A stretch of 64,000 nt of DNA from contig NC_092329.1 in the NCBI RefSeq assembly GCF_036785885.1, positions 1,426,001 to 1,490,000 on the forward strand, read 5' to 3'. The position numbers and the translations under genes were made by a program. Every line of letters starts with the position of its first letter. The stretch's first letter is position 1. This DNA is from Coffea arabica. Taxonomy: Eukaryota; Streptophyta; Magnoliopsida; Gentianales; Rubiaceae. Shown here in pieces: positions 37,390-49,305 of the stretch. The notes under the pieces were generated by a model. It was not told the DNA's origin. It worked only from the letters and a program-made list of their open reading frames with translations, and did not search any database.

Positions 37390-40300
37390 TTTAGGGTTTA
37401 GGGTTTAGGGTTTAGGGTTTAGGGTTTAGGGTTTAGGGTTTAGGGTTTAGGGTTTAGGGTTTAGGGTTTAGGGTTTAGGGTTTAGGGTTTAGGGTTTAGG
37501 GTTTAGGGTTTAGGGTTTAGGGTTTAGGGTTTAGGGTTTAGGGTTTAGGGTTTAGGGTTTAGGGTTTAGGGTTTAGGGTTTAGGGTTTAGGGTTTAGGGT
37601 TTAGGGTTTAGGGTTTAGGGTTTAGGGTTTAGGGTTTAGGGTTTAGGGTTTAGGGTTTAGGGTTTAGGGTTTAGGGTTTAGGGTTTAGGGTTTAGGGTTT
37701 AGGGTTTAGGGTTTAGGGTTTAGGGTTTAGGGTTTAGGGTTTAGGGTTTAGGGTTTAGGGTTTAGGGTTTAGGGTTTAGGGTTTAGGGTTTAGGGTTTAG
37801 GGTTTAGGGTTTAGGGTTTAGGGTTTAGGGTTTAGGGTTTAGGGTTTAGGGTTTAGGGTTTAGGGTTTAGGGTTTAGGGTTTAGGGTTTAGGGTTTAGGG
37901 TTTAGGGTTTAGGGTTTAGGGTTTAGGGTTTAGGGTTTAGGGTTTAGGGTTTAGGGTTTAGGGTTTAGGGTTTAGGGTTTAGGGTTTAGGGTTTAGGGTT
38001 TAGGGTTTAGGGTTTAGGGTTTAGGGTTTAGGGTTTAGGGTTTAGGGTTTAGGGTTTAGGGTTTAGGGTTTAGGGTTTAGGGTTTAGGGTTTAGGGTTTA
38101 GGGTTTAGGGTTTAGGGTTTAGGGTTTAGGGTTTAGGGTTTAGGGTTTAGGGTTTAGGGTTTAGGGTTTAGGGTTTAGGGTTTAGGGTTTAGGGTTTAGG
38201 GTTTAGGGTTTAGGGTTTAGGGTTTAGGGTTTAGGGTTTAGGGTTTAGGGTTTAGGGTTTAGGGTTTAGGGTTTAGGGTTTAGGGTTTAGGGTTTAGGGT
38301 TTAGGGTTTAGGGTTTAGGGTTTAGGGTTTAGGGTTTAGGGTTTAGGGTTTAGGGTTTAGGGTTTAGGGTTTAGGGTTTAGGGTTTAGGGTTTAGGGTTT
38401 AGGGTTTAGGGTTTAGGGTTTAGGGTTTAGGGTTTAGGGTTTAGGGTTTAGGGTTTAGGGTTTAGGGTTTAGGGTTTAGGGTTTAGGGTTTAGGGTTTAG
38501 GGTTTAGGGTTTAGGGTTTAGGGTTTAGGGTTTAGGGTTTAGGGTTTAGGGTTTAGGGTTTAGGGTTTAGGGTTTAGGGTTTAGGGTTTAGGGTTTAGGG
38601 TTTAGGGTTTAGGGTTTAGGGTTTAGGGTTTAGGGTTTAGGGTTTAGGGTTTAGGGTTTAGGGTTTAGGGTGGTTTAGGGTTTAGGGTTTAGGGTTTAGG
38701 GTTTAGGGTTTAGGGTTTAGGGTTTAGGGTTTAGGGTTTAGGGTTTAGGGTTTAGGGTTTAGGGTTTAGGGTTTAGGGTTTAGGGTTTAGGGTTTAGGGT
38801 TTAGGGTTTAGGGTTTAGGGTTTAGGGTTTAGGGTTTAGGGTTTAGGGTTTAGGGTTTAGGGTTTAGGGTTTAGGGTTTAGGGTTTAGGGTTTAGGGTTT
38901 AGGGTTTAGGGTTTAGGGTTTAGGGTTTAGGGTTTAGGGTTTAGGGTTTAGGGTTTAGGGTTTAGGGTTTAGGGTTTAGGGTTTAGGGTTTAGGGTTTAG
39001 GGTTTAGGGTTTAGGGTTTAGGGTTTAGGGTTTAGGGTTTAGGGTTTAGGGTTTAGGGTTTAGGGTTTAGGGTTTAGGGTTTAGGGTTTAGGGTTTAGGG
39101 TTTAGGGTTTAGGGTTTAGGGTTTAGGGTTTAGGGTTTAGGGTTTAGGGTTTAGGGTTTAGGGTTTAGGGTTTAGGGTTTAGGGTTTAGGGTTTAGGGTT
39201 TAGGGTTTAGGGTTTAGGGTTTAGGGTTTAGGGTTTAGGGTTTAGGGTTTAGGGTTTAGGGTTTAGGGTTTAGGGTTTAGGGTTTAGGGTTTAGGGTTTA
39301 GGGTTTAGGGTTTAGGGTTTAGGGTTTAGGGTTTAGGGTTTAGGGTTTAGGGTTTAGGGTTTAGGGTTTAGGGTTTAGGGTTTAGGGTTTAGGGTTTAGG
39401 GTTTAGGGTTTAGGGTTTAGGGTTTAGGGTTTAGGGTTTAGGGTTTAGGGTTTAGGGTTTAGGGTTTAGGGTTTAGGGTTTAGGGTTTAGGGTTTAGGGT
39501 TTAGGGTTTAGGGTTTAGGGTTTAGGGTTTAGGGTTTAGGGTTTAGGGTTTAGGGTTTAGGGTTTAGGGTTTAGGGTTTAGGGTTTAGGGTTTAGGGTTT
39601 AGGGTTTAGGGTTTAGGGTTTAGGGTTTAGGGTTTAGGGTTTAGGGTTTAGGGTTTAGGGTTTAGGGTTTAGGGTTTAGGGTTTAGGGTTTAGGGTTTAG
39701 GGTTTAGGGTTTAGGGTTTAGGGTTTAGGGTTTAGGGTTTAGGGTTTAGGGTTTAGGGTTTAGGGTTTAGGGTTTAGGGTTTAGGGTTTAGGGTTTAGGG
39801 TTTAGGGTTTAGGGTTTAGGGTTTAGGGTTTAGGGTTTAGGGTTTAGGGTTTAGGGTTTAGGGTTTAGGGTTTAGGGTTTAGGGTTTAGGGTTTAGGGTT
39901 TAGGGTTTAGGGTTTAGGGTTTAGGGTTTAGGGTTTAGGGTTTAGGGTTTAGGGTTTAGGGTTTAGGGTTTAGGGTTTAGGGTTTAGGGTTTAGGGTTTA
40001 GGGTTTAGGGTTTAGGGTTTAGGGTTTAGGGTTTAGGGTTTAGGGTTTAGGGTTTAGGGTTTAGGGTTTAGGGTTTAGGGTTTAGGGTTTAGGGTTTAGG
40101 GTTTAGGGTTTAGGGTTTAGGGTTTAGGGTTTAGGGTTTAGGGTTTAGGGTTTAGGGTTTAGGGTTTAGGGTTTAGGGTTTAGGGTTTAGGGTTTAGGGT
40201 TTAGGGTTTAGGGTTTAGGGTTTAGGGTTTAGGGTTTAGGGTTTAGGGTTTAGGGTTTAGGGTTTAGGGTTTAGGGTTTAGGGTTTAGGGTTTAGGGTTT

Positions 40301-42323
40301 AGGGTTTAGGGTTTAGGGTTTAGGGTTTAGGGTTTAGGGTTTAGGGTTTAGGGTTTAGGGTTTAGGGTTTAGGGTTTAGGGTTTAGGGTTTAGGGTTTAG
40401 GGTTTAGGGTTTAGGGTTTAGGGTTTAGGGTTTAGGGTTTAGGGTTTAGGGTTTAGGGTTTAGGGTTTAGGGTTTAGGGTTTAGGGTTTAGGGTTTAGGG
40501 TTTAGGGTTTAGGGTTTAGGGTTTAGGGTTTAGGGTTTAGGGTTTAGGGTTTAGGGTTTAGGGTTTAGGGTTTAGGGTTTAGGGTTTAGGGTTTAGGGTT
40601 TAGGGTTTAGGGTTTAGGGTTTAGGGTTTAGGGTTTAGGGTTTAGGGTTTAGGGTTTAGGGTTTAGGGTTTAGGGTTTAGGGTTTAGGGTTTAGGGTTTA
40701 GGGTTTAGGGTTTAGGGTTTAGGGTTTAGGGTTTAGGGTTTAGGGTTTAGGGTTTAGGGTTTAGGGTTTAGGGTTTAGGGTTTAGGGTTTAGGGTTTAGG
40801 GTTTAGGGTTTAGGGTTTAGGGTTTAGGGTTTAGGGTTTAGGGTTTAGGGTTTAGGGTTTAGGGTTTAGGGTTTAGGGTTTAGGGTTTAGGGTTTAGGGT
40901 TTAGGGTTTAGGGTTTAGGGTTTAGGGTTTAGGGTTTAGGGTTTAGGGTTTAGGGTTTAGGGTTTAGGGTTTAGGGTTTAGGGTTTAGGGTTTAGGGTTT
41001 AGGGTTTAGGGTTTAGGGTTTAGGGTTTAGGGTTTAGGGTTTAGGGTTTAGGGTTTAGGGTTTAGGGTTTAGGGTTTAGGGTTTAGGGTTTAGGGTTTAG
41101 GGTTTAGGGTTTAGGGTTTAGGGTTTAGGGTTTAGGGTTTAGGGTTTAGGGTTTAGGGTTTAGGGTTTAGGGTTTAGGGTTTAGGGTTTAGGGTTTAGGG
41201 TTTAGGGTTTAGGGTTTAGGGTTTAGGGTTTAGGGTTTAGGGTTTAGGGTTTAGGGTTTAGGGTTTAGGGTTTAGGGTTTAGGGTTTAGGGTTTAGGGTT
41301 TAGGGTTTAGGGTTTAGGGTTTAGGGTTTAGGGTTTAGGGTTTAGGGTTTAGGGTTTAGGGTTTAGGGTTTAGGGTTTAGGGTTTAGGGTTTAGGGTTTA
41401 GGGTTTAGGGTTTAGGGTTTAGGGTTTAGGGTTTAGGGTTTAGGGTTTAGGGTTTAGGGTTTAGGGTTTAGGGTTTAGGGTTTAGGGTTTAGGGTTTAGG
41501 GTTTAGGGTTTAGGGTTTAGGGTTTAGGGTTTAGGGTTTAGGGTTTAGGGTTTAGGGTTTAGGGTTTAGGGTTTAGGGTTTAGGGTTTAGGGTTTAGGGT
41601 TTAGGGTTTAGGGTTTAGGGTTTAGGGTTTAGGGTTTAGGGTTTAGGGTTTAGGGTTTAGGGTTTAGGGTTTAGGGTTTAGGGTTTAGGGTTTAGGGTTT
41701 AGGGTTTAGGGTTTAGGGTTTAGGGTTTAGGGTTTAGGGTTTAGGGTTTAGGGTTTAGGGTTTAGGGTTTAGGGTTTAGGGTTTAGGGTTTAGGGTTTAG
41801 GGTTTAGGGTTTAGGGTTTAGGGTTTAGGGTTTAGGGTTTAGGGTTTAGGGTTTAGGGTTTAGGGTTTAGGGTTTAGGGTTTAGGGTTTAGGGTTTAGGG
41901 TTTAGGGTTTAGGGTTTAGGGTTTAGGGTTTAGGGTTTAGGGTTTAGGGTTTAGGGTTTAGGGTTTAGGGTTTAGGGTTTAGGGTTTAGGGTTTAGGGTT
42001 TAGGGTTTAGGGTTTAGGGTTTAGGGTTTAGGGTTTAGGGTTTAGGGTTTAGGGTTTAGGGTTTAGGGTTTAGGGTTTAGGGTTTAGGGTTTAGGGTTTA
42101 GGGTTTAGGGTTTAGGGTTTAGGGTTTAGGGTTTAGGGTTTAGGGTTTAGGGTTTAGGGTTTAGGGTTTAGGGTTTAGGGTTTAGGGTTTAGGGTTTAGG
42201 GTTTAGGGTTTTAGGGTTTAGGGTTTAGGGTTTAGGGTTTAGGGTTTAGGGTTTAGGGTTTAGGGTTTAGGGTTTAGGGTTTAGGGTTTAGGGTTTAGGG
42301 TTTAGGGTTTAGGGTTTAGGGTT
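37390..42323 (+). repeat. Telomere array (TTTAGGG)n, left arm
   Basis: About 700 near-perfect plant telomere repeats in the orientation of a right-hand chromosome end. I saw two irregularities: a 3-bp insertion near 38671 (TTTAGGGTGGTTTAGGG) and one TTTTAGGG at 42208-42215. The homogeneity implies sequence made or maintained recently by telomerase. Confidence 0.98.
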
Positions 42324-42327
42324 ACCC
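42321..42327. other. Head-to-head telomere junction
   Basis: The plus strand reads TTTAGGGTTACCCTAAA, a palindrome with one central base at 42323. No filler or degenerate sequence separates the two arrays. The G-rich strand of the left arm points into the junction, and so does that of the right arm on the other strand, as in an end-to-end fusion. Confidence 0.95.
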
Positions 42328-45300
42328 TAAACCCTAAACCCTAAACCCTAAACCCTAAACCCTAAACCCTAAACCCTAAACCCTAAACCCTAAACCCTAA
42401 ACCCTAAACCCTAAACCCTAAACCCTAAACCCTAAACCCTAAACCCTAAACCCTAAACCCTAAACCCTAAACCCTAAACCCTAAACCCTAAACCCTAAAC
42501 CCTAAACCCTAAACCCTAAACCCTAAACCCTAAACCCTAAACCCTAAACCCTAAACCCTAAACCCTAAACCCTAAACCCTAAACCCTAAACCCTAAACCC
42601 TAAACCCTAAACCCTAAACCCTAAACCCTAAACCCTAAACCCTAAACCCTAAACCCTAAACCCTAAACCCTAAACCCTAAACCCTAAACCCTAAACCCTA
42701 AACCCTAAACCCTAAACCCTAAACCCTAAACCCTAAACCCTAAACCCTAAACCCTAAACCCTAAACCCTAAACCCTAAACCCTAAACCCTAAACCCTAAA
42801 CCCTAAACCCTAAACCCTAAACCCTAAACCCTAAACCCTAAACCCTAAACCCTAAACCCTAAACCCTAAACCCTAAACCCTAAACCCTAAACCCTAAACC
42901 CTAAACCCTAAACCCTAAACCCTAAACCCTAAACCCTAAACCCTAAACCCTAAACCCTAAACCCTAAACCCTAAACCCTAAACCCTAAACCCTAAACCCT
43001 AAACCCTAAACCCTAAACCCTAAACCCTAAACCCTAAACCCTAAACCCTAAACCCTAAACCCTAAACCCTAAACCCTAAACCCTAAACCCTAAACCCTAA
43101 ACCCTAAACCCTAAACCCTAAACCCTAAACCCTAAACCCTAAACCCTAAACCCTAAACCCTAAACCCTAAACCCTAAACCCTAAACCCTAAACCCTAAAC
43201 CCTAAACCCTAAACCCTAAACCCTAAACCCTAAACCCTAAACCCTAAACCCTAAACCCTAAACCCTAAACCCTAAACCCTAAACCCTAAACCCTAAACCC
43301 TAAACCCTAAACCCTAAACCCTAAACCCTAAACCCTAAACCCTAAACCCTAAACCCTAAACCCTAAACCCTAAACCCTAAACCCTAAACCCTAAACCCTA
43401 AACCCTAAACCCTAAACCCTAAACCCTAAACCCTAAACCCTAAACCCTAAACCCTAAACCCTAAACCCTAAACCCTAAACCCTAAACCCTAAACCCTAAA
43501 CCCTAAACCCTAAACCCTAAACCCTAAACCCTAAACCCTAAACCCTAAACCCTAAACCCTAAACCCTAAACCCTAAACCCTAAACCCTAAACCCTAAACC
43601 CTAAACCCTAAACCCTAAACCCTAAACCCTAAACCCTAAACCCTAAACCCTAAACCCTAAACCCTAAACCCTAAACCCTAAACCCTAAACCCTAAACCCT
43701 AAACCCTAAACCCTAAACCCTAAACCCTAAACCCTAAACCCTAAACCCTAAACCCTAAACCCTAAACCCTAAACCCTAAACCCTAAACCCTAAACCCTAA
43801 ACCCTAAACCCTAAACCCTAAACCCTAAACCCTAAACCCTAAACCCTAAACCCTAAACCCTAAACCCTAAACCCTAAACCCTAAACCCTAAACCCTAAAC
43901 CCTAAACCCTAAACCCTAAACCCTAAACCCTAAACCCTAAACCCTAAACCCTAAACCCTAAACCCTAAACCCTAAACCCTAAACCCTAAACCCTAAACCC
44001 TAAACCCTAAACCCTAAACCCTAAACCCTAAACCCTAAACCCTAAACCCTAAACCCTAAACCCTAAACCCTAAACCCTAAACCCTAAACCCTAAACCCTA
44101 AACCCTAAACCCTAAACCCTAAACCCTAAACCCTAAACCCTAAACCCTAAACCCTAAACCCTAAACCCTAAACCCTAAACCCTAAACCCTAAACCCTAAA
44201 CCCTAAACCCTAAACCCTAAACCCTAAACCCTAAACCCTAAACCCTAAACCCTAAACCCTAAACCCTAAACCCTAAACCCTAAACCCTAAACCCTAAACC
44301 CTAAACCCTAAACCCTAAACCCTAAACCCTAAACCCTAAACCCTAAACCCTAAACCCTAAACCCTAAACCCTAAACCCTAAACCCTAAACCCTAAACCCT
44401 AAACCCTAAACCCTAAACCCTAAACCCTAAACCCTAAACCCTAAACCCTAAACCCTAAACCCTAAACCCTAAACCCTAAACCCTAAACCCTAAACCCTAA
44501 ACCCTAAACCCTAAACCCTAAACCCTAAACCCTAAACCCTAAACCCTAAACCCTAAACCCTAAACCCTAAACCCTAAACCCTAAACCCTAAACCCTAAAC
44601 CCTAAACCCTAAACCCTAAACCCTAAACCCTAAACCCTAAACCCTAAACCCTAAACCCTAAACCCTAAACCCTAAACCCTAAACCCTAAACCCTAAACCC
44701 TAAACCCTAAACCCTAAACCCTAAACCCTAAACCCTAAACCCTAAACCCTAAAACCCTAAACCCTAAACCCTAAACCCTAAACCCTAAACCCTAAACCCT
44801 AAACCCTAAACCCTAAACCCTAAACCCTAAACCCTAAACCCTAAACCCTAAACCCTAAACCCTAAACCCTAAACCCTAAACCCTAAACCCTAAACCCTAA
44901 ACCCTAAACCCTAAACCCTAAACCCTAAACCCTAAACCCTAAACCCTAAACCCTAAACCCTAAACCCTAAACCCTAAACCCTAAACCCTAAACCCTAAAC
45001 CCTAAACCCTAAACCCTAAACCCTAAACCCTAAACCCTAAACCCTAAACCCTAAACCCTAAACCCTAAACCCTAAACCCTAAACCCTAAACCCTAAACCC
45101 TAAACCCTAAACCCTAAACCCTAAACCCTAAACCCTAAACCCTAAACCCTAAACCCTAAACCCTAAACCCTAAACCCTAAACCCTAAACCCTAAACCCTA
45201 AACCCTAAACCCTAAACCCTAAACCCTAAACCCTAAACCCTAAACCCTAAACCCTAAACCCTAAACCCTAAACCCTAAACCCTAAACCCTAAACCCTAAA

Positions 45301-47329
45301 CCCTAAACCCTAAACCCTAAACCCTAAACCCTAAACCCTAAACCCTAAACCCTAAACCCTAAACCCTAAACCCTAAACCCTAAACCCTAAACCCTAAACC
45401 CTAAACCCTAAACCCTAAACCCTAAACCCTAAACCCTAAACCCTAAACCCTAAACCCTAAACCCTAAACCCTAAACCCTAAACCCTAAACCCTAAACCCT
45501 AAACCCTAAACCCTAAACCCTAAACCCTAAACCCTAAACCCTAAACCCTAAACCCTAAACCCTAAACCCTAAACCCTAAACCCTAAACCCTAAACCCTAA
45601 ACCCTAAACCCTAAACCCTAAACCCTAAACCCTAAACCCTAAACCCTAAACCCTAAACCCTAAACCCTAAACCCTAAACCCTAAACCCTAAACCCTAAAC
45701 CCTAAACCCTAAACCCTAAACCCTAAACCCTAAACCCTAAACCCTAAACCCTAAACCCTAAACCCTAAACCCTAAACCCTAAACCCTAAACCCTAAACCC
45801 TAAACCCTAAACCCTAAACCCTAAACCCTAAACCCTAAACCCTAAACCCTAAACCCTAAACCCTAAACCCTAAACCCTAAACCCTAAACCCTAAACCCTA
45901 AACCCTAAACCCTAAACCCTAAACCCTAAACCCTAAACCCTAAACCCTAAACCCTAAACCCTAAACCCTAAACCCTAAACCCTAAACCCTAAACCCTAAA
46001 CCCTAAACCCTAAACCCTAAACCCTAAACCCTAAACCCTAAACCCTAAACCCTAAACCCTAAACCCTAAACCCTAAACCCTAAACCCTAAACCCTAAACC
46101 CTAAACCCTAAACCCTAAACCCTAAACCCTAAACCCTAAACCCTAAACCCTAAACCCTAAACCCTAAACCCTAAACCCTAAACCCTAAACCCTAAACCCT
46201 AAACCCTAAACCCTAAACCCTAAACCCTAAACCCTAAACCCTAAACCCTAAACCCTAAACCCTAAACCCTAAACCCTAAACCCTAAACCCTAAACCCTAA
46301 ACCCTAAACCCTAAACCCTAAACCCTAAACCCTAAACCCTAAACCCTAAACCCTAAACCCTAAACCCTAAACCCTAAACCCTAAACCCTAAACCCTAAAC
46401 CCTAAACCCTAAACCCTAAACCCTAAACCCTAAACCCTAAACCCTAAACCCTAAACCCTAAACCCTAAACCCTAAACCCTAAACCCTAAACCCTAAACCC
46501 TAAACCCTAAACCCTAAACCCTAAACCCTAAACCCTAAACCCTAAACCCTAAACCCTAAACCCTAAACCCTAAACCCTAAACCCTAAACCCTAAACCCTA
46601 AACCCTAAACCCTAAACCCTAAACCCTAAACCCTAAACCCTAAACCCTAAACCCTAAACCCTAAACCCTAAACCCTAAACCCTAAACCCTAAACCCTAAA
46701 CCCTAAACCCTAAACCCTAAACCCTAAACCCTAAACCCTAAACCCTAAACCCTAAACCCTAAACCCTAAACCCTAAACCCTAAACCCTAAACCCTAAACC
46801 CTAAACCCTAAACCCTAAACCCTAAACCCTAAACCCTAAACCCTAAACCCTAAACCCTAAACCCTAAACCCTAAACCCTAAACCCTAAACCCTAAACCCT
46901 AAACCCTAAACCCTAAACCCTAAACCCTAAACCCTAAACCCTAAACCCTAAACCCTAAACCCTAAACCCTAAACCCTAAACCCTAAACCCTAAACCCTAA
47001 ACCCTAAACCCTAAACCCTAAACCCTAAACCCTAAACCCTAAACCCTAAACCCTAAACCCTAAACCCTAAACCCTAAACCCTAAACCCTAAACCCTAAAC
47101 CCTAAACCCTAAACCCTAAACCCTAAACCCTAAACCCTAAACCCTAAACCCTAAACCCTAAACCCTAAACCCTAAACCCTAAACCCTAAACCCTAAACCC
47201 TAAACCCTAAACCCTAAACCCTAAACCCTAAACCCTAAACCCTAAACCCTAAACCCTAAACCCTAAACCCTAAACCCTAAACCCTAAACCCTAAACCCTA
47301 AACCCTAAACCCTAAACCCTAAACCCTAA
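42324..47329 (-). repeat. Telomere array (CCCTAAA)n, right arm
   Basis: About 715 near-perfect units in the orientation of a left-hand chromosome end. The only irregularity seen is one CCCTAAAA at about 44748-44755. The array stops abruptly at 47329 with no variant zone and gives way to ordinary AT-rich DNA. Confidence 0.98.
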
Positions 47330-49305
47330 TATTTATGCATATTTCTGGAATCCAATGTTTTAAGAATAATGATTTGATTATGATGTTTGTGTTTTTCTTT
47401 CTAATTTTACCCCTACAAATTCAAATTTTAAATTTGAATGATAACATAAATATAATTAGAAAGAAAAACTATATTGGAAAAAGAGACTAAAAGATGTTTT
47501 GACTTTTCTAACATAACAAATGTTTTCGAATATCCCAAAATGGAAAGCATAATACTTCAATGGGGTAGAGGAAGCATAATTATTAATTTTTTGTATAATA
47601 AGTATTATTGTATAATAATAAGAAGATATTATTATTATTATTATTATAAGTATATATTTTTTAGAATTATTAATTTATTTAAACGAGTTCGGATCAAATA
47701 CGGGTCGAAATGCAATATTCCATATTCAACTCCTATTTTTATTAGAAAAAATGGATCCAAATTCAAACCGGGTAAATGAGATTATATTTGTACCCATACC
47801 CAAAAAAATTTACGGGTCCGAGCCAAGCCCGATCTAGACCCCAACCGTTGACAAGCGTAAAACCGATAACAACCCTGCCTTCACTCTTTCTTCTTGAATT
47901 TTATGGATTTTCGCTCCTTTTTTCAATATTCAAAGGAAAATTTCTTTTGTTGATAGTGTGTGACATCATGGTAATATTAGCCAATCAATCGTCCAATTAC
48001 AGTCATGGTACAATATGACAATAATTAATTGTTTTTCAAACCGCAATAAATATGAAAGATTGAAAATAAAAATTTTTTAGGGTAGAGAATGAGAAGCATC
48101 AAAAAAAAAAAAAAAAAAAGGAAAGCTGTTATGGAATAATGACAAAAGGATGTGGATGTCCATTGTGTTTGTCTACAAGATTAGTACATGAATTCTCCTC
48201 AAGATTCATTTTTTGCATTGAATACTTCGTAGGAGAACTAAATACATGATCTAAAACTACTAAATAGAAGTCTTCAACTTCATTCATTTACTCTCGGCAT
48301 CCACACAAACAGCTGTATGTTTTTGCACCTCGATACACTCACATTTTACATCATTTTACAAGTAAATGATGTTAAGGTAATTTTTCCAAGGGCTCTTGCG
48401 CATTGGCCACCTTAAGCAACAATTTGAAGTCATCTTATGATCCAATACCTAGCTGACATCCTTGATCTGCACCCACAAAAAGCTTTTGAATGATTATAAA
48501 TAGAAAGGAATAAAAACAAAACCACACTCAATATGTAGAAGAAAGAGCCTGGCCACCTTAAACTAGAGGTGCTCACAAAGACTTGAGTAAGTTTTTATAG
48601 AGGATTTCAAGCCTTTGCTATGTAATTAAGATTAACTTGTGATTCAAAGCAACACCACCAATATCAGAGGCCTAAAAGACCCACCCCATCCGAGCATCTG
48701 AGATCCGAATAATCATTCCTGGATAATACCATTCCCCTTTCCAACCCAGAAACAACCTCAATGCAAGCCCTACTGATCAGAATGGCCAACCTCAAAAAAC
48801 CACCAACTATACATTGCGTGTATGTTGGAAAGACAAGATTAATAGATCTAGAAAGTAGCTGCATGGTAGGCACTGGCATCCCTCTAAATTAACTGCAAGT
48901 GGCTTGTTGCAACATAGTGGAGTTGCTGATCACTAATATGTCAAAAACTTTGAAGGAGTTTTATTAATTTCTGTTGCCAGATTTTCTGGCACGAAATTGG
49001 GCCTTTGCAATCATGGAAGCTGGGAAGAGAAACTCTCAAATATAACTGTTCAAAATTGTCAACAAATTTACTTGCAAAAAACCTAAAAGAAGAAAAAAAA
49101 TGAATTCACTTCTGAACTACCTTTTATACATTCCCAAGAACCTACAAAGTTCAGTATTCAGAGCTCAACACCCATTACCACGACAAACCTACTCTAAATC
49201 ATTTTTGGAAATTGTCGTAATGTCTATAATGTAATTGACTTCAAACATTTGTTCACACTTACTTGTTAAAAAAGAAAGCTTGAAGATTTGGCTTCAAGAC
49301 AATGC
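47330..49305. other. Right telomere-flanking DNA, no gene
   Basis: AT-rich DNA with an ATT/TAT microsatellite at about 47620-47650. The stretch 47690-47860 ends in CCCGATCTAGACCCCAACCG followed by TTGACAAGC. This resembles the degraded terminus of a hAT-type MITE such as the one at 19903, but I cannot define both ends. Frames at 47474-48018 and 48664-48879 are not recognisable proteins. The last part should hold the 3' UTR of the neighbouring minus-strand gene. Confidence 0.5.

Noticed and set aside
42323..42323. Fold-back of one telomere as the sole explanation
   Set aside because: Variant units and flanking sequences are not symmetrical around the centre. A join between two different ends remains possible, natural or by assembly.
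37390..47329. Centromeric satellite or CRISPR-like array
   Set aside because: The unit is the 7-bp plant telomere repeat without spacers, so neither reading applies.
48664..48879. 71-codon minus-strand frame near the right telomere
   Set aside because: No known domain and no splice relationship to ABC1K3, whose own stop codon is at 49306-49308.
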